A DNA stretch of 23,377 nucleotides from an uncultured Coriobacteriaceae bacterium (GCA_900543875.1 UQSV01000026.1:1-23377); one strand, 5' to 3'. Positions 1 to 7,115 are shown, counted from the first letter of the stretch. Program-made: numbers and translations. Notes: generated from the sequence alone by a model not told the origin.

Positions 1-56
1 ATGTGTTAGGCGCGCCGCCAGCGTTCATCCTGAGCCAGGATCGAACTCTCCGTTCA
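1..56 (-). rRNA. rrs: 16S ribosomal RNA, 5' end only (continues off the left edge)
   Basis: On the minus strand the sequence reads AGAGTTCGATCCTGGCTCAG, the universal 5' primer region of bacterial 16S rRNA. It continues into GATGAACGCTGGCGGCGCGC and then CTAACACAT, which is typical of Actinobacteria including Coriobacteriia. Aligning AGAG with E. coli position 8 puts the mature 5' end near base 56. Only about 56 bases are inside the window. The gene is transcribed leftward from the promoter at 308-336. Confidence 0.95.
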
Positions 57-301
57 AATGCCAGCCGGTGAACCGGCTTCGATTCGTGTTCGGGTCCGAC
101 CCGTCGCTCCGATCGCTGTTTCGCTTCTCGGACTCACTGATTCTTTGGAAGGAATTGAGGGCGTGTCCATGTGACACACTCTCGTCAACCATCTTCAAGA
201 TCTGCTTGTCTGTCTGGTCCGCGTCTCTTCGATCGCGGTATCCGGTTCTCAAGGTTCGCCCTGGTCGCGGCCGTCGCTGTCTGCGGCGGTGCGCGGCGCG
301 A
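57..301 (-). other. rRNA operon leader (pre-16S 5' region)
   Basis: This is the stretch between the predicted start of transcription (about 301) and mature 16S. It contains no credible gene. A perfect short hairpin GCCGGT-ga-ACCGGC lies at 63-76, directly before the 16S 5' end. This is where leader processing stems usually sit, although the main RNase III stem partner would be outside the window. I could not identify a convincing boxA antitermination element by eye. Confidence 0.6.
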
Positions 302-336
302 GGAAGTAATATACGCCGCATGCGGTGGCGTGGCAA
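302..336 (-). promoter_or_regulatory. rRNA operon promoter (sigma-70 type)
   Basis: On the minus strand there is a -35 box TTGCCA (bases 336-331), exactly 17 bases of spacer (330-314) and a -10 box TATATT (313-308). Four of six -35 bases and five of six -10 bases match consensus. It sits about 250 bases upstream of mature 16S, a usual distance for an rRNA leader, and transcription would start near base 301. No second, tandem promoter of similar quality was seen further upstream. Confidence 0.8.
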
Positions 337-541
337 GGCGTCCACGGTTCCTACACATTTGGGCGGGAGGCTCAGGCGCCACCTCATTTCGCACTGCTTG
401 CGGAGTCTCTTCTTGACCGCGCTCTACGGCGCAGGGCTCCTAATGCACCCGGTATAGGCCTTGCTTATCCGCGGCGGGAGCACACGCCCCACTCGCATCA
501 CAAGCATTCGTCAGCTACATCACCTGCTGCAGCGCTCAGCT
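337..541. other. Intergenic region upstream of the rRNA promoter, no gene seen
   Basis: The stretch separates the rRNA promoter from the stop codon of the DUF4143 remnant. Short open frames on both strands have no recognisable protein sequence and no ribosome binding site. I see no clear rho-independent terminator, so transcripts from the remnant could run into the rRNA operon. Confidence 0.5.
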
Positions 542-1078
542 TCACTCCGAAAGCGCCCACTCGCTAACCGGGAGAATCGACGCCCCCGCCACGCTCGTAG
601 CCGACTCTGACCTCATGACCACAAATCGATGGTCGCAGTCGATGCCGAGTTTTTCTCCAACAGAATTGAGATGACGAAGGAACGAGCTCCGATATGGCAT
701 GGAAGTTTTTATTTCTACAAGCTCGACGTTTCGTCTATTCATTGCTTCAACAAGATCGACTTCGGCCCCGTTAGAGTCTCGATAGAAGTGGAGCTCTGGC
801 TTCCTCCCATTATTGACGTGAGCTTTCAGTTGTTCAGAAATGACCGCATTCTCAAAGACGGGGCCTAGGTACTGGTCCTGGGTTAGTTCGGCGGCACTCT
901 CAAAAGACAAAATGCTGCAGAGCAATCCCGTATCGTAGAAGTAGACCTTAGGGGTCTTGATCAATCTCTTTTTGGCATTCGAATAGTAAAGCTGCAGCAG
1001 ATATACAACGTAGGACTGCTCAAGGATGGAAAGCCACGAGCGAACCGTGTTAGAAGAAACACCTAGCTGCGATGCCAT
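542..1078 (-). pseudogene. 5'-truncated DUF4143 ATPase remnant (AAA domain lost)
   Basis: The 178-residue frame matches the C-terminal half of the AAA_14/DUF4143 family of ATPases (intact members are about 400 residues). It opens at the winged-helix part (GVSSNTVRSWLSILEQSY, residues 6-23), then KTPKVYFYDTGLLC (41-54), and ends with a PD-(D/E)xK-like core: EVD (D108) and EIK (E122, K124). The N-terminal AAA module with Walker A and B is absent, and no other frame upstream carries it. Just upstream the sequence belongs to an unrelated small membrane gene that overlaps by 29 bases. The DNA is visibly AT-richer than its neighbours, which suggests acquisition followed by decay. The ATG at 1078 lies inside the membrane gene and has no good ribosome site, so I treat this as a remnant rather than a working protein. 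Confidence 0.75.
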
Positions 1079-1265
1079 AGAACATAGCGACGACGCCCGC
1101 GATTGCCAGCGGCGCCGGGGCGTAGCTCACGTACATGGCCTCGTTGTAACCCGGCATAACGCAGGTGACGAGCAGCGTTGCCACGCTCGTCACCGCAAGG
1201 AACAGGATGCAGCAGGCAAGGAGGACGTGGTCGAGAACTGCCTTGGATTCGCTTGTTTCTGGCAT
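1050..1265 (-). CDS. Small two-helix membrane protein, unknown function, possibly 3'-truncated
   Basis: A 71-residue frame begins at ATG 1265 with a GGAG sequence eight bases upstream. After a short polar N-terminus (PETSESK) come two hydrophobic segments: about residues 14-37 (LLACCILFLAVTSVATLLV) and about 47-69 (APAPLAIAGVVAMFYGIAA). I do not recognise the family. Its last codons run into the DUF4143 remnant in another frame, so the original C-terminus may have been replaced at a recombination junction around 1060-1095. A 22-bp perfect dyad lies 38 bases upstream of the start. An alternative is that the whole frame is a fortuitous remnant, but the ribosome site and helices argue for a real, if damaged, gene. 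Confidence 0.5.
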   Translation of the reverse strand: MPETSESKAVLDHVLLACCILFLAVTSVATLLVTCVMPGYNEAMYVSYAPAPLAIAGVVAMFYGIAARCFF

Positions 1266-1302
1266 TCGGTCTTCTCCGCTTGGAAATCGAACTCGCACTC
1301 GG

Positions 1303-1324
1303 AATCTTCCCCCTGGGGAAGATT
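1303..1324. promoter_or_regulatory. Perfect 22-bp dyad, candidate operator
   Basis: The sequence AATCTTCCCC-CT-GGGGAAGATT is a perfect 10-bp inverted repeat with a 2-base centre. The tiny centre suits a dimeric DNA-binding protein better than an RNA hairpin. It lies just upstream of the small membrane protein gene and downstream of a weak -10 like TATGAT on the minus strand (about 1340-1345). No regulator gene is adjacent. Confidence 0.5.
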
Positions 1325-1440
1325 GTGGCTCTTCTCGGCATAATCATACGTATAGGTAAGATTTTGGGCACGGCGCACGAGCCGCGGGTGGCGCGGTTGC
1401 GCGCTTTTGGGCGCGCCGGGCGCCGCCGCGACCCCCTCAC

Positions 1441-1470
1441 AAAAAGAGGGGCCGCGCGCGGCGGCCCCTC
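1441..1470 (-). terminator. Rho-independent terminator of the phosphoglucomutase gene
   Basis: There is a perfect 10-bp GC-rich stem (1446-1455 with 1461-1470, GAGGGGCCGC/GCGGCCCCTC) and a 5-base loop. On the minus strand it is followed by TTTTT (complement of 1441-1445). It lies about 70 bases downstream of the stop codon at 1538. Confidence 0.9.
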
Positions 1471-1537
1471 GGGCATCGCTATAACGTGCCTAGACTGGGG
1501 CCAGATAGACCGTTTGCCCAGCGACGACGTCTGCAGC

Positions 1538-3262
1538 TTACGCCAGCAGGCTGGTCTTGGCAGCCTCGGCGAGCTTGTCGTTGAGCGCCTGGGACTCCTC
1601 GCGCGTGGCGCCCTTGCTGAACAGGTAGGCCTTGATCTTGGGCTCGGTGCCAGACGGGCGCACAATAACCTTGACGCCCTCGCCCAGCTGGAACTCGAGA
1701 ACGTTGCTCTTGGGCAGCAGCTGCTCGGGGCACGAGCCATCGCCACCGGCAACCGTCATGGTGACGTCTGCCTTGTAGTCGACGAAGCCCTGCACCGGCA
1801 TGCCGGCAATCTGCGCGGGCGGGTTCTCGCGCAGGCCACTCATGATGCCGGCCATCTTGTCGGCGCCGGCCGCGCCCGGGAAGCTCACGTTGACGACGCC
1901 GTTGAGGTAGTAGCCGTACTCCTGGTACAGGGCCTCCATGGCCTCGTACAGGTCCATGCCGCGCTCGGCGTACCAGGCGGCCATCTCGCAGGTGAGCATG
2001 CTCGCCACGATGGCGTCCTTGTCGCGCGCATGCAGGCCCACGAGGTAGCCGTAGCTCTCCTCGAAGCCCAGCAGGAAGCGGTCGCCCTCGCCTGCCTCGA
2101 CGAGCTGGTCCATCTGGCCGCCGATGTTCTTGAAGCCCGTGAGCACGCGGCGGGTCTCGAAGCCGTAGTGGTTGGCCAGCGCATCGGGCATGGCGCTCGA
2201 CACGATGGTGGTCACGACGACCTTGCGCGAGACGTCCTCGCCGGCCTCGGCCTTCATGCGGGCCAGCCAGTCGATGAGCAGGATGCCCATCTCGTTGCCC
2301 GTGAGCAGCTTGTAGTCGCCGTCGTGCGGCACGGCCACGCCCATGCGGTCAGCGTCGGGGTCGGTCGCGAGCATGAGGTCGGGGTGGACCTTGTCGCACA
2401 GCTCCAGACCCTTCTCGAGCGCCTCGCGGAACTCGGGGTTGGGATAGGGGCACGTGGGGAAGTTGCCGTCGGGCTCGGCCTGCTCGGGCACGACCGTGAC
2501 GTTGGTGATGCCCACACGGGCCAGGATCTTGTTCATGCACTCGATGCCCGTGCCGTTGAGCGGCGTGTAGACCACCGAGAAGTCGGGGTTGGGCTTGGCA
2601 CCGATGGACTGCGAGGCCACGGCGTCGATGAAGCGGTCGAGCACCTCGTCGCTCGTCCACTCCACGAGGCCCTTCTCGAGTGCCTCGTCAAAGTCCATGT
2701 GCTTGACGCCCGTGAAGATGTCCGTCTCGTTGATGGTGTTCTGGATCTCGTCCGCGGCCTCGTTGGCGATCTGGCAGCCGTCGTCGCCATAGACCTTGTA
2801 GCCGTTGTAGGGCGCCGGGTTGTGACTGGCCGTCACGGCGATGCCGGCCGAGCACTTGAGGTAGCGCGTGGCAAACGACAGCGTGGGAACCGGCTCGATG
2901 CGCGGGTAGACGTAGGACTTGATGCCGTTGGCGGCAAGCACGCCGGCCGCGGCCTTGACGAAGTCCTCGCCCTTGTTACGCGAGTCACGGGCGATGGCCA
3001 CCGTGGGGTGCTCGTAGTGGGCGTTGAGGTAGGTGGCGAGGCCCTGCGTGGCCTGCGAGACCGTGTAGATGTTCATGCGGTTGGTACCCACGCCCAGCGT
3101 GCCGCGCAGGCCCGCCGTGCCAAACGAGAGGCTGCGATAGAAGGCGTCCGAGAGCTTCTCGGGGTCATCGCTGGCCATGAGCTCGTCGAGCTCGGCGGCC
3201 AGGTCGGCCTCGGTGAGGTTGTCCTTCCACAGCTGGGCTGCGGCGAGAATTTTATCGTCCAT
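1538..3262 (-). CDS. pgcA: Phosphoglucomutase/phosphomannomutase, type II (alpha-D-phosphohexomutase)
   Basis: The 574-residue protein interconverts glucose-1-phosphate and glucose-6-phosphate (possibly also mannose phosphates), linking glycolysis to cell-wall and polysaccharide precursors in the cytosol. All four family signatures are visible. They are the phosphoserine loop TASHNP (Ser146), the metal-binding loop DPDADRMG (D301, D303, D305), the sugar-specificity loop GFEESYG (399-405) and the phosphate-binding RPSGTEPK (535-542). Length and the GFEESYG form match Bacillus PgcA (about 580 residues). ATG 3262 is chosen because AAGGGG lies about ten bases upstream and homology starts there. 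The frame remains open far upstream but that part is not protein-like. The gene is monocistronic, with a good terminator downstream and the terminator of the next gene upstream. The exact sugar preference cannot be read from sequence. Confidence 0.95.
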   Translation of the reverse strand: MDDKILAAAQLWKDNLTEADLAAELDELMASDDPEKLSDAFYRSLSFGTAGLRGTLGVGTNRMNIYTVSQATQGLATYLNAHYEHPTVAIARDSRNKGEDFVKAAAGVLAANGIKSYVYPRIEPVPTLSFATRYLKCSAGIAVTASHNPAPYNGYKVYGDDGCQIANEAADEIQNTINETDIFTGVKHMDFDEALEKGLVEWTSDEVLDRFIDAVASQSIGAKPNPDFSVVYTPLNGTGIECMNKILARVGITNVTVVPEQAEPDGNFPTCPYPNPEFREALEKGLELCDKVHPDLMLATDPDADRMGVAVPHDGDYKLLTGNEMGILLIDWLARMKAEAGEDVSRKVVVTTIVSSAMPDALANHYGFETRRVLTGFKNIGGQMDQLVEAGEGDRFLLGFEESYGYLVGLHARDKDAIVASMLTCEMAAWYAERGMDLYEAMEALYQEYGYYLNGVVNVSFPGAAGADKMAGIMSGLRENPPAQIAGMPVQGFVDYKADVTMTVAGGDGSCPEQLLPKSNVLEFQLGEGVKVIVRPSGTEPKIKAYLFSKGATREESQALNDKLAEAAKTSLLA

Positions 3263-3390
3263 GGAGATGTGCCCCTTCCCTTGCGCGCCCGCGGGTGCCG
3301 GCGCTCCAATCTCCTCAAGTCTACCCGTGCGCGCGCGGCGGGGCCCCGGCATGGGGAGAGCCTTCGGCGGACGGACGATGCGGCGCCAGG

Positions 3391-3421
3391 TGGGACAGTT
3401 GCTCAGGCGGGTATTGTCCCA
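3391..3421. repeat. 31-bp imperfect inverted repeat upstream of the phosphoglucomutase gene
   Basis: TGGGACA (3391-3397) and TGTCCCA (3415-3421) form 7-bp perfect arms around a 17-base centre. The element lies between the terminator of the EIIB-SIS gene and the phosphoglucomutase start, 129 bases before the ATG. It is a reasonable place for a promoter-linked operator, but no convincing -35/-10 pair was found beside it. Confidence 0.35.
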
Positions 3422-3431
3422 ATGCGAGGAG

Positions 3432-3465
3432 AAAAAAGCGGCCCGCAGCGTGGCTGCGAGCCGCT
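3432..3465 (-). terminator. Rho-independent terminator of the EIIB-SIS gene
   Basis: The stem AGCGGC-CGCAGC with a single wobble (3437-3449 against 3453-3465) closes a 3-base loop. On the minus strand it is followed by a run of six T (complement of 3432-3437). It begins about 30 bases after the EIIB-SIS stop codon. Confidence 0.9.
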
Positions 3466-3495
3466 CGTGCGTGCACATAGGTGCAGCTTGCGAGG

Positions 3496-4392
3496 CTACT
3501 TGCCCTCGCGGATGGAGGCGCCCAGAGATCCGCCCGGGTGCCACTTGACGTACTGCTGCGGGTTCAGGCCAAAGTCCTCCTGCAGCAGGATCGAGAGGCT
3601 CTGGAGCATGAGAATCTCGACGATGATGGAGGCACGGGGCGGCTTGTTCATGGGGTCGCCCTCCTCCTTGACGCCGGCGATGAGGGTGACGTCGCCCTGC
3701 TCGGCCAGCCAGCTGTCGGGGTTGCCCGTGAGGGAAATGATCTTGACGCCGTTGCCCTTGAGGCAGGAGACAGTGGCCTTGAGCTCGGAGGTGTTGCCCG
3801 AGTTGGAGATGGCGATCACGACGTCGCCGGGCTTGACCTGGCCGGCGGAGCCGTGGACGCACTCGGTGCCGTGGAGCTCGTAGGTGGGGGTGCCGGTCGA
3901 GGAGAACAGCGACGCGGCGTAGCCCGAGACGTGGCCCGGCTTGCCGATGCCCGTGACGTGCAGACGGCCACCGTTGGCCTCGGACTCCTGGATCAGGCGC
4001 TTGGCAGCGGTGATGGAGTCGTAGTCGATGCCGCCGATAAAAGCGTTGACCTGCTCCTTCATGATGCCGAGGAAGACGTCGACGGCCTTCTTGTCATCGG
4101 CGGCGGAGGCGCCGTGGCTGTTGGCGGAGACGAACTCGTCGAGCTTGGAGGCAATCTCATCGTCGTTGGTGATGTCGAAGATGCTGATGACGTTGGGGAA
4201 CTTGCCCTCGATCTCGGGGGCGAAGTCGCTCATGGTGACGATGACGTCGCCGCCAAAGTCCACGAGGTCATCGAGCTTGCCGTGCGTGACGTCGATGCGG
4301 TAGCCGCGCTTGGCGCAGATCTGCTCGATCTTGGTCTGGAGCAGCATGCTCGAGCCGACACCGGCACGGCAGACAACCAGGGCGTTGACCAT
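3496..4392 (-). CDS. PTS EIIB domain fused to a KpsF/GutQ-like SIS sugar-phosphate isomerase domain
   Basis: The 298-residue protein has two parts. Residues 1-90 form an EIIB domain of the lactose/ascorbate-like fold with phospho-cysteine loop VVCRAGVGSS (Cys8). Residues about 105-298 form a SIS domain closest to arabinose-5-phosphate isomerases of the KdsD/GutQ type: GIGKPGHV (148-155), SSTGTP (164-169), HG (180-181), SNSGNTSE (196-203) and the end motif WHPGGSLG (284-291). The CBS pair usual in KdsD is absent. ATG 4392 is preferred over GTG 4401 because AAAGG lies eight bases before it. There is no EIIA or EIIC gene nearby. Known parts suggest a phosphate relay domain joined to an isomerase. 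Whether the Cys phosphate is transferred to a sugar or controls the isomerase is inference. The gene stands alone with its own terminator. Confidence 0.85.
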   Translation of the reverse strand: MVNALVVCRAGVGSSMLLQTKIEQICAKRGYRIDVTHGKLDDLVDFGGDVIVTMSDFAPEIEGKFPNVISIFDITNDDEIASKLDEFVSANSHGASAADDKKAVDVFLGIMKEQVNAFIGGIDYDSITAAKRLIQESEANGGRLHVTGIGKPGHVSGYAASLFSSTGTPTYELHGTECVHGSAGQVKPGDVVIAISNSGNTSELKATVSCLKGNGVKIISLTGNPDSWLAEQGDVTLIAGVKEEGDPMNKPPRASIIVEILMLQSLSILLQEDFGLNPQQYVKWHPGGSLGASIREGK

Positions 4393-4686
4393 GTTGTGCA
4401 CCTTTCTCGCTTTGGTTTCTCGCTTGGTTACGAACGTAACTAACCTACGCCTGTATATTACTCAAAACGAGCGCCGCACGCATGAGAAGTTGAAACATTT
4501 CGCAGGATTTGTAAGAGGAATAGCGGCAGCGTGGGGCACTTGACCACGGATTGCAGGGCATGTTGGGGCGCCAGACGATTCTGGCCCGCGGGCGGGTGCG
4601 CTCGCGGGCCAGAATGTGGGTTACTTGTGCGCACTCGAGCGGTGCGGTGAGACGCGGCACGGGAGACGCGAGGCTCGCGGGGCGCG
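4393..4686. other. Intergenic region between the EIIB-SIS gene and the metal ATPase gene
   Basis: No gene is seen. The part next to the EIIB-SIS start (4440-4500) is AT-richer. It includes TAATAT on the minus strand (4460-4455), a candidate -10 without a good -35. The other half holds the long hairpin described at 4578-4615. Confidence 0.45.
4578..4615 (-). terminator. Long hairpin downstream of the metal ATPase operon, probable terminator
   Basis: A perfect 13-bp stem ATTCTGGCCCGCG (4578-4590) pairs with 4603-4615 around a 12-base loop, about 70 bases after the ATPase stop codon. There is no clean T-run on either strand, so it may be a weak or factor-assisted terminator, or an RNA-stabilising structure. 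The position, at the end of the ATPase operon, favours a role in ending the transcript. Confidence 0.5.
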
Positions 4687-6771
4687 CTACATCGCGTAGG
4701 CGCGCGAGTCTCTCATCGAGAAGAACACAGTGCTGGTGTTGTGCAGCAGGCTCGAGGTCTGCGGGGCGATGGTGCCCGCGATCCCCAGGGCCAGCAGCGT
4801 GGAGTTGAACCCGATGACCTCGCGAAACGTTACGTCCATGCGCTCCATGAGCTCCATCGACAGGCGGCGCAGCGCCACGAGCGAGCACAGGTCGCCGCGG
4901 TTGAGCGTGACGTCTGCCACCTCGCGGGCGATCGCGGTGCCGTTGCCCATGGCCACGCCCACGTCTGCGGCGGACAGCGACGGCGAGTCGTTAACGCCGT
5001 CACCAACCATCACGACGCGCCGACCCTGCTCGCGCAGATGCGCCACGTAGTTGTGCTTGTCCTCGGGCAGCAGGTTCGCGGCGAACTCGGTGATGCCGGC
5101 GTCTGCCGCGATGCGGGCCGCGGCGGCCTCGTTGTCTCCCGTGAGCATCACGATATGCTCAAAGCCCAGCTTGCGCAGGGTGCCAATGGCCTCGGCCACG
5201 CCCGGCTTGATGGGGTCGGAGACAAGCAGCGCACCTACGAGCTCGCCATTTACGGCGAGGTAGAGCGTGGAGAGGCCACAGGCTGCCTCGTCGATCTTCT
5301 CGGCAACGCTAGCCGGGACGTCGACGTGCTCGTCCTCCATCACGAAGTGTTTGGAGCCAATGACCACGCGCTTTCCGTCGAGCGAGCTCGCGATGCCATG
5401 GGCCACGACGTACTCGACCTCGGCATGGCGCTCGCGGTGTTCGAGGCCGCACGCCTCGGCGGCGTGCACGACGGCGCGGGCCACCGGGTGGGGAAAGTGC
5501 TCCTCGAGGCAGGCCGAGAAGCGCAGCACCTCCTCCTGGGTCCAGCCGGCAAAGGCCAGCACGTCCGCGAGCTGCGGCGTTGCGGCCGTTAGCGTGCCGG
5601 TCTTGTCAAAGACGATCGTGTCTGCGGCGGCGAGCTGCTCGAAGTGGCGCGAGCCCTTGACCGTGAAGCCGGCACGGGCGCTCTGGCTCATCGCGGCGAG
5701 CACCGAGATGGAGCTCGTGAGCTTGAGGGCGCACGAGTAGTCGACCATGAGGGCGGCGCTAGTCTTGACGAGGCTGCGCGTGGTGAGCGCGACGGCGCCC
5801 GCCAGCAGGAAGTTCCATGGGACGATGGCGTCGGCGAGGCGCTCGCGGCGCCCCTGGACGCTGCTCTTGAGGCCCTCGGACTGCTCGACCATCGAGACGA
5901 TGGAGCGCAGCTTGGTGTTGCCCGCGCCGCTCGTGACGCGTACGAAGATCTCGCCGTCCTCGCAGGCGGTGCCGGCAAAGACCGAGTCGCCCTCGACGCG
6001 CTCGACGGCCAGGGGCTCGCCGGTGAGCGCCGCCTGGTTGACCATGGCGCGGCCGCGCTCGACCGTGCCGTCGACGCAGACCGGCATGCCGGTGCGCACG
6101 ACGATGAGGTCGCCCTCGGCAAGGTCTGAGGAGGGGACGCCGACCTCCTCCCCCGCCTCGATGCGGCGGGCGGTCTCGGGCATCGCGAGCAGCGAGTATA
6201 TGAGCTCGTGTTGAGAGCGGGCCTTAGTGTAGTCTTCGAGCGCCTCGCCGATGTTCAGCAGGAACATGGTGCTGCCGGCGGTGAGGAAGTCTCCCTTGGC
6301 AAACGAGATGCCCACCGCGGCGGCGTCGAGCACCGGCACGTCGAGGCGGCCGTTCACGAGCGAGCGCAGGCCAGCCGCGAGAAACTTGCGATACGACCAG
6401 ACCGTCCAGGCCGCGCGGATGGGCGCGGGCAGGAACCAGCGGCGGGCGTAGTGGAAGCCCACGAGCTCGGCGATGTTGAGCAGCAGGGCGTCCGTGCTGG
6501 GTGCGGCCATGCCAGCGCAGTCCGCACGCGCGGCATCGACGGCCGCGGCGTCGACAAGCCCTAGCCAGTTGAGCGCAGCGTCGCGGGCGGCGGGGTCGGC
6601 GGCGTTGTAGGCGAGCGCGACCGAGCCGATGCGCGCGTAGACGCGGGCAGACTCGATGGTGGACGCCTTCTCGAGCGCCACGCGCAGGGGTTCGGCGTCT
6701 GCGTCGGGCACGATGCCCGCGAGGTTCACGCGGATGCGGCCCGGTATTTCGTTAACGATTGTGTACTGCAT
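4687..6771 (-). CDS. Heavy-metal translocating P1B-type ATPase with Y-S-C in place of the CPC motif
   Basis: The 694-residue membrane pump has the P-type core: actuator TGEP (250-253), phosphorylation site DKTGT (Asp389), HP motif (428-429), TGDN (544-547) and hinge GDGVND (590-595). An N-terminal HMA_2-like region begins with IPGRIRVNL (9-17) and lacks the CxxC of classical metal-binding domains. In the ion-pathway helix the usual CPC/SPC is replaced by DYSCAL (Ser346, Cys347), with no proline. This points to a specificity other than classical copper pumps. Mn, Zn or Fe export is possible but not decided by sequence. The C-terminus LLHNTSTVFF is typical of the HMA_2 group. ATG 6771 follows the stop codon of the small upstream gene by eight bases, so translation is probably coupled. 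A much longer open frame upstream is not protein-like. Confidence 0.9.
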   Translation of the reverse strand: MQYTIVNEIPGRIRVNLAGIVPDADAEPLRVALEKASTIESARVYARIGSVALAYNAADPAARDAALNWLGLVDAAAVDAARADCAGMAAPSTDALLLNIAELVGFHYARRWFLPAPIRAAWTVWSYRKFLAAGLRSLVNGRLDVPVLDAAAVGISFAKGDFLTAGSTMFLLNIGEALEDYTKARSQHELIYSLLAMPETARRIEAGEEVGVPSSDLAEGDLIVVRTGMPVCVDGTVERGRAMVNQAALTGEPLAVERVEGDSVFAGTACEDGEIFVRVTSGAGNTKLRSIVSMVEQSEGLKSSVQGRRERLADAIVPWNFLLAGAVALTTRSLVKTSAALMVDYSCALKLTSSISVLAAMSQSARAGFTVKGSRHFEQLAAADTIVFDKTGTLTAATPQLADVLAFAGWTQEEVLRFSACLEEHFPHPVARAVVHAAEACGLEHRERHAEVEYVVAHGIASSLDGKRVVIGSKHFVMEDEHVDVPASVAEKIDEAACGLSTLYLAVNGELVGALLVSDPIKPGVAEAIGTLRKLGFEHIVMLTGDNEAAAARIAADAGITEFAANLLPEDKHNYVAHLREQGRRVVMVGDGVNDSPSLSAADVGVAMGNGTAIAREVADVTLNRGDLCSLVALRRLSMELMERMDVTFREVIGFNSTLLALGIAGTIAPQTSSLLHNTSTVFFSMRDSRAYAM

Positions 6772-6779
6772 GCGCGAGG

Positions 6780-7016
6780 CTACTCGGCCTTCTCGTCCTT
6801 GTTGGCGGTGAGGTAGCTGGCCTCGGAGACGATGTCGTCTACCTGGGCCTTTGCCTGCTCGACGATGGCGTCGTAGGAGTTCTTGGCGCGCATGCCACAG
6901 GCAACGGCCTGGACGTAGCCCTTCTTGGCGGTGTCGGAGGTCAGGGCCTTGACGCCCACGGTTCCAAGCAGGAAACCGCCGGCGACGAGCAGACCGTTCT
7001 GGGTGGACTTCTTCAT
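6780..7016 (-). CDS. DUF6110-like small membrane-anchored protein, PacL-like partner of the ATPase
   Basis: The 78-residue protein has an N-terminal hydrophobic, glycine-rich segment (residues 8-26, GLLVAGGFLLGTVGVKALT). It is followed by a helical tail with YVQAVACGMRAKNSYD and a charged region (AKAQVDDIVSEA). I recognise the pattern of small proteins encoded beside P-type ATPases (DUF6110). Layout and gene order recall the mycobacterial PacL/DUF1490 proteins, which stabilise metal ATPases in the membrane. The terminal metal-binding Asp/His motif of PacL1 is absent. The start has AGAGAGGAAG eight bases upstream. The stop codon lies eight bases before the ATPase start. A palindrome lies 65 bases upstream of the start. 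A chaperone-like role for the ATPase is inference from context. Confidence 0.75.
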   Translation of the reverse strand: MKKSTQNGLLVAGGFLLGTVGVKALTSDTAKKGYVQAVACGMRAKNSYDAIVEQAKAQVDDIVSEASYLTANKDEKAE

Positions 7017-7080
7017 GGTGCTTCCTCTCTCTTGTGGCGCGCAAGGTCGCGCGTCTCCCCGTTTTGGGACCGAATGAACC

Positions 7081-7115
7081 AAGTTTGCCTGGGTTGAGTT
7101 CACCCAGGCTCACTT
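7081..7115. promoter_or_regulatory. 35-bp palindrome upstream of the ATPase operon, candidate metal-responsive operator
   Basis: The arms AAGT-nn-GCCTGGGT (7081-7094) and ACCCAGGC-nn-ACTT (7102-7115) are perfect complements except for the two spacer positions, around a 7-base centre. The site is 65 bases before the small protein start. A weak -10 like TACACT lies just upstream on the minus strand (about 7132-7127). A repressor site is likely. RNA attenuation is possible because the 8-bp inner stem could also fold. Confidence 0.55.

Noticed and set aside
412..440. Plus-strand promoter starting at TTGACC
   Set aside because: The only TA-rich hexamer downstream is 22 bases away and poor, and no plus-strand gene follows.
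1178..3883. 901-residue plus-strand open frame opposite the phosphoglucomutase gene
   Set aside because: It is a GC-driven antisense frame of a gene with clear catalytic motifs. It lacks known domains, and much of it is Val/Leu/Gly/His/Arg-rich sequence expected from a complementary strand.
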